Shown here piece by piece: positions 60,917 through 64,000 of a stretch of 64,000 nt of DNA. The translations under genes and the position numbers were made by a program. Each line of letters starts with the position of its first letter. Positions within the stretch are counted from its first letter, which is position 1. Origin of the DNA: Acidobacteriota bacterium (GTDB lineage: Bacteria > Acidobacteriota > Blastocatellia > RBC074); assembly GCA_016710075.1 (NCBI GenBank), contig JADJLO010000006.1:112501-176500 (forward strand), given 5' to 3'. The notes below the pieces were generated by a model. It ran no database searches and was not told where the DNA came from. It saw only the letters and a list, made by a program, of their open reading frames with translations.

Positions 60917-63484
60917 ATGAGAACCCTGAACACGAAAGTCTACCTGGTTTTTTTGATTGTTCTGTGCGTGTGCGGTCTGACCTGGTACGCGACCACGCAA
61001 AGCGCGCAGACTCTGTCATTGGAGCAGCGCATTGCGAAACTGAAAGCCGAGGTCAACACCGTGCCGTTGTCAGCGCAAAACTATCCTGATCGGGCTCAGA
61101 CGCTGCGCGACTGGGGGAACATGCTGACGGATCGAGGGCACTTTCTGACCCAGCAGGATTTGCAATTGTCCTTTATTCGCCTGCCCGATGCGAACGCTCA
61201 GGCCGAAGATGTCATGAAGCAGTGGGTCAGGACACTCAGCTTCATCGAGCAGAATGGCGGCCGGATGGGGACGCTCGTACGCACTGACAGAAATCAGCTC
61301 CAGGCCGGGCAGCTTGCGACCATCGTGCTGGAATACACCGTCGGCGCCGTCGAGGTTCCGAAAGGCACTGGCATCCGGCTTGGCGTCAATATGTTTAATA
61401 TTCGCCCCCGCCCGCAAACGAGTGATCCTGCCTCGGAGAATTTCGCCTCTTTCAAGGTGATCAGTTCGACGGCGCAGACCGAGGCTACATCTGCGCCGGT
61501 TTATGGCATCTTCGGCAGCATCTTCGGCCCGATTCCGCTGCCGGCATTGCGCGTCACATCAGGCGCGCTGAAGCAGGGAGACAAAGTCATCATCACGCTC
61601 GGCGACACTTCGCGCGGCAGTCCGGGCTATCGCCTGCAGGCGCGCGATACCGATGACTTCCCATTTTTGATTGCCGCGGATTTCACCGGCGATGGAAACA
61701 CTTTGATACCCGCCGCCAAAGTGTCGATGACCGTTGCGGGTGATGCGGCCGCGCTGATCAACGCCATCGTTCCGTCGGTTGTGGCAGTCAACGAGCCATT
61801 CTCCGTGCGGTTGCGCGTCGAGGATCAATACTGGAACCCGGCAAAGTTCGATGGCGGCAGATTCAAGGTCAGCCTCAATGGAAAACCTCTTGGAGAGATC
61901 AGTGTCGCAGCAGGCAAATACACTGCGCAGCTCGACGGGGTGAAGATTCCGCTTGAAGGCGGCTACAAGATCGATGTCGCAAGCATCGACGGGCGCTTTG
62001 CCTGCAAGAGCAATCCCATGCTGGTCGAACGCAACCCGCAGCAGCGAATCTACTGGGGCGAGTTGCATGGACATTCCGGGTGGGAGGAAGGCGTTGGCAC
62101 GGTGCCGCGTTATTATGAATTTGCGCGTGATGTCGCATATCTCGATTTCGCGTCGCTCACCGGGCACGACCTGTTCCTCTCGAAGAAAGGCTGGGAGGAG
62201 ATTCGCAGCGAAACCGAGAAGGCCAATCGTTCCGGCCAATTCGTAGCGTACATGGGTTATGAATGGACTCAACAGTTCATCAACGGCGGTCATCACAACG
62301 TCTTTTTCAAAACCGACAAGGGGAATTATGTCACGCGCTGGGAGGCTCCGAAGCCAAACCTGCTTTATGAAAAGCTGCGCGCGATTGATGCTACCGACAA
62401 CGTGCTGATCATTCCGCACGCCCACGAACCGGGCGACTGGAATTACAACGACAGTGAGATGGAGCGCCTTGTCGAAATCTTCTCGATGCACGGCAGCTTT
62501 GAATATTTCGGACAGCGGTATCTGCGACGCGGCTATCGCATGGGCTTTGTCGCCGCGAGTGACGATCACACCGGCCATCCCGGCTATAGCCCGGCGATGA
62601 TCTCGACCCGCAACGGCCTGGCGGCAGTCTATTCCGACAAGCTGGATCGTGACGGCATCTGGCGCGGGATGAAGCAGCGCGCGACATACGCCACAAGCAA
62701 TGCCCTTCGGCCTGTGGTTCGCATGTCGGTAGACGACAAGCGCGTCGGCGAAGCTGTTTCAACCGGCGTCATTCCAACGCTCAAAGCCCGGGTGCTCGGC
62801 ACTGCGGCGATCGATCATATCGATGTCATTCACAACGGGCAGGTAGAATACCGTCGGGATTACCTGACTCCGCGCCCGTCCGATCCGACCGCTGTTCAGG
62901 TCATGTTCTTCACTCCAACCGAAACCCAGGGCGACACCGTCGCTTCACCCAAAGGCGGCTGGGGTTGGGAAGGCTGGATCGAAGTCACCGGCGGCAAGAT
63001 CGCTTCGATCGAACCGCTCAACGTCGATCATTACACCGACCAGTTTCATCGTGTGGATGACCAGCATATCTGGTTCTCCTGCCGCACTCGCGGCGATTTC
63101 GACGGAGTTCTGATCCGGCTGGCTCAATCGCCCGCCGATACGCAGGTTCGCGTCATCGTATCGAATCTCGCCGGAGCAGCCGGCGGAACCGGCGCATCGG
63201 GCAATCCAACCTGGGCAGTCAGCATACCCAGTCGAAAGCCATTGCATGAGACGACCTTCAAACTCAGCGATGTGGCTCAGAAACAAGGTGAATATAAATT
63301 GACGCCGACCCATACCGTCTTTGCCCGCAAGGCCAGGGCCAATGCGGAATGGGACGTCTCATTCAGCTACCGCCCGACAAAAGCCCCGGCGCAGGACGAT
63401 TATTATTACCTTCGTGTAGTCCAGATAGACGGCGAGGCCGCATGGGTTTCGCCCGTATGGATCGGCGAACAAAAGAAGAAATAG
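60917..63484 (+). CDS. DUF3604 (PHP-like) secreted protein, copy 3, intact
   Basis: ATG 60917 (MRTLNTKVYLVFLIVLCVCG), 7 bases after GGAG, is preferred; ATG 60914 and the frame-opening ATG 60803 are less likely. 855 residues. After the signal segment comes a helical region (LEQRIAKLKAEVNTV), beta-sandwich repeats (TIVLEYTVGAVEVPKG, LINAIVPSVVAVNEPFSVRL), then the putative catalytic core: YWGELHGHSGWEEGVG (HxH), DFASLTGHDLFL (HD), YMGYEWTQQFINGGHHNVFF, LIIPHAHEPGDWN and GFVAASDDHTGHPGYSP (DxH). This set of His/Asp/Glu resembles the metal site of PHP-fold phosphoesterases. A C-terminal beta domain ends DYYYLRVVQIDGEAAWVSP. The reaction is unknown. A terminator follows. Confidence 0.88.
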   Translation: MRTLNTKVYLVFLIVLCVCGLTWYATTQSAQTLSLEQRIAKLKAEVNTVPLSAQNYPDRAQTLRDWGNMLTDRGHFLTQQDLQLSFIRLPDANAQAEDVMKQWVRTLSFIEQNGGRMGTLVRTDRNQLQAGQLATIVLEYTVGAVEVPKGTGIRLGVNMFNIRPRPQTSDPASENFASFKVISSTAQTEATSAPVYGIFGSIFGPIPLPALRVTSGALKQGDKVIITLGDTSRGSPGYRLQARDTDDFPFLIAADFTGDGNTLIPAAKVSMTVAGDAAALINAIVPSVVAVNEPFSVRLRVEDQYWNPAKFDGGRFKVSLNGKPLGEISVAAGKYTAQLDGVKIPLEGGYKIDVASIDGRFACKSNPMLVERNPQQRIYWGELHGHSGWEEGVGTVPRYYEFARDVAYLDFASLTGHDLFLSKKGWEEIRSETEKANRSGQFVAYMGYEWTQQFINGGHHNVFFKTDKGNYVTRWEAPKPNLLYEKLRAIDATDNVLIIPHAHEPGDWNYNDSEMERLVEIFSMHGSFEYFGQRYLRRGYRMGFVAASDDHTGHPGYSPAMISTRNGLAAVYSDKLDRDGIWRGMKQRATYATSNALRPVVRMSVDDKRVGEAVSTGVIPTLKARVLGTAAIDHIDVIHNGQVEYRRDYLTPRPSDPTAVQVMFFTPTETQGDTVASPKGGWGWEGWIEVTGGKIASIEPLNVDHYTDQFHRVDDQHIWFSCRTRGDFDGVLIRLAQSPADTQVRVIVSNLAGAAGGTGASGNPTWAVSIPSRKPLHETTFKLSDVAQKQGEYKLTPTHTVFARKARANAEWDVSFSYRPTKAPAQDDYYYLRVVQIDGEAAWVSPVWIGEQKKK

Positions 63485-63509
63485 CTAACATCAGTTAGTA
63501 AGAAATACG

Positions 63510-63540
63510 GCGCCTCACAATTTTGTGAGGCGCTCTTTAT
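63510..63540 (+). terminator. Rho-independent terminator after DUF3604 copy 3
   Basis: GCGCCTCACAA (63510-63520) and TTGTGAGGCGC (63523-63533) are perfect 11-base arms around TT, followed by TCTTTAT. It lies 25 bases after the stop codon and 17 bases before the sulfatase start. Confidence 0.8.
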
Positions 63541-63556
63541 CTCTGGAGGATGATTG

Positions 63557-64000
63557 ATGAAAAAAGGTCACATTGCCATTGCCACAGGTTTAGGACTGGC
63601 GCTCGGAGCCCTTGTGATATTTATCGGAAGTATGGTCGTCTCGGCGCAACAGCAGGAGCGCGGCGTCGTCGGAAGGACATACAAGGAATCTAAGCCGCAA
63701 TGGGAGACGCCCGTGCAGGCGCCGGCAGGCGCCCCGAATGTCATCTACCTGGTGCTCGACGATGTTGGCTTCGCACAGCTTGGCAGCTACGGCTCCGAGA
63801 TCAAGACGCCGAACCTGGACAAACTGGCTGCAGGCGGATTGCGTTACGCTAATTTTCACACGACGGCGCTCTGTTCGCCTTCGCGCGCGGCGCTGCTGAC
63901 CGGCGACAATCATCACTCCAACCATCTGGGCATCATCACAGAGTATGCCACCGGTTATCCGGGTTACGACGGGCGTATGCCGCGCAACCAGGGCACGCTT
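63557..64000 (+). CDS. Sulfatase (arylsulfatase-like), cut by right edge
   Basis: ATG 63557 follows GGAGG. Only the first 148 residues are in the window. A signal peptide (LGLALGALVIFIGSMVVSAQ) precedes the sulfatase N-terminus: APNVIYLVLDDVGFAQLGSY with the metal aspartate pair (DD), IKTPNLDKLAAGGLRYANFH, and the active-site signature LCSPSRAALLTG (CxPSR), whose cysteine becomes formylglycine. A maturation enzyme is not in the window. It should hydrolyse sulfate esters in the periplasm. It sits behind the terminator of the DUF3604 gene, but partial read-through would join it to the cluster. Confidence 0.9.
   Translation, partial: MKKGHIAIATGLGLALGALVIFIGSMVVSAQQQERGVVGRTYKESKPQWETPVQAPAGAPNVIYLVLDDVGFAQLGSYGSEIKTPNLDKLAAGGLRYANFHTTALCSPSRAALLTGDNHHSNHLGIITEYATGYPGYDGRMPRNQGTL

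Noticed and set aside
61559..62578. Minus-strand frame of 339 residues
   Set aside because: Antisense shadow of the DUF3604 core; its text mirrors the metal-site region.

Overview
The window reads as a heterotrophic, Gram-negative, probably soil or sediment bacterium, most likely Acidobacteriota (Blastocatellia-like). This rests on gene content only: an Oar-type TonB-dependent receptor with a carboxypeptidase-regulatory N-terminus, a DUF1549/DUF1553 cytochrome protein paired with a Tat-exported DUF1501 protein, group 3b NiFe hydrogenase genes containing a cyclic-nucleotide-binding subunit gene, several DUF3604 proteins, and many secreted hydrolases. No rRNA, tRNA, CRISPR array, phage module or transposase was recognised.

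Layout. 1-7.7 kb (minus strand): a damaged Rhs/YD-repeat toxin locus with a main gene, a candidate membrane immunity gene and a displaced second Rhs tip that runs off the left edge. 8.3-17 kb (plus): a broken DUF3604 gene, an FAD oxidoreductase, the DUF1549/1553 protein and the DUF1501 protein. 17.3-25 kb: an M4 metalloprotease facing a possible emfourin-like inhibitor, a radical SAM protein, the Oar-like receptor and an acyl-CoA dehydrogenase. 25-33 kb: a DUF2490 protein, a D-serine dehydratase-like enzyme, a tightly overlapping hydrogenase operon with its maturation protease, and a DUF2934-Hsp20 protein. 33.5-41.2 kb (plus): secreted esterase, phytanoyl-CoA dioxygenase-like protein, N-acyl-D-amino-acid deacylase, beta-propeller-amidohydrolase fusion, sugar-phosphate isomerase-like protein. 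41.2-49.4 kb: a flavin-oxidase-fold protein, an AhpD-like protein, a sigma-54 regulator, a Lon-like protease and an ABC exporter pair. 49.5-57.4 kb: a second DUF3604 gene and a minus-strand fatty-acid/CoA set (FadB-like, thiolase, CaiB-like). 57.7-64 kb (plus): a PQQ-type quinoprotein, an EthD-like protein, a third and intact DUF3604 gene, and a sulfatase cut by the right edge.

Two properties cut across the window. First, many conserved genes are broken by single-base indels, often in short homopolymers and concentrated at about 1.7-18 kb and 42.8-51.7 kb, while long genes elsewhere are intact. This looks more like local sequence error than real decay, although the Rhs locus may be truly degenerate. 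Composite coordinates are given for such genes. Second, intergenic gaps carry several families of inverted-repeat elements. The words ACGAAACAGACGAAATAA, AACTTTGAACTTTAAAC and TGATACTGTTGGCGAATT recur as hairpins, often between convergent genes.

The strongest candidates for something new are the periplasmic quinoprotein/EthD/DUF3604/sulfatase cluster, in which two promoters carry the same ACCG...CGGT operator-like palindrome just after the -10 box, the convergent M4 protease/emfourin-like pair, and the Rhs tip exchange.
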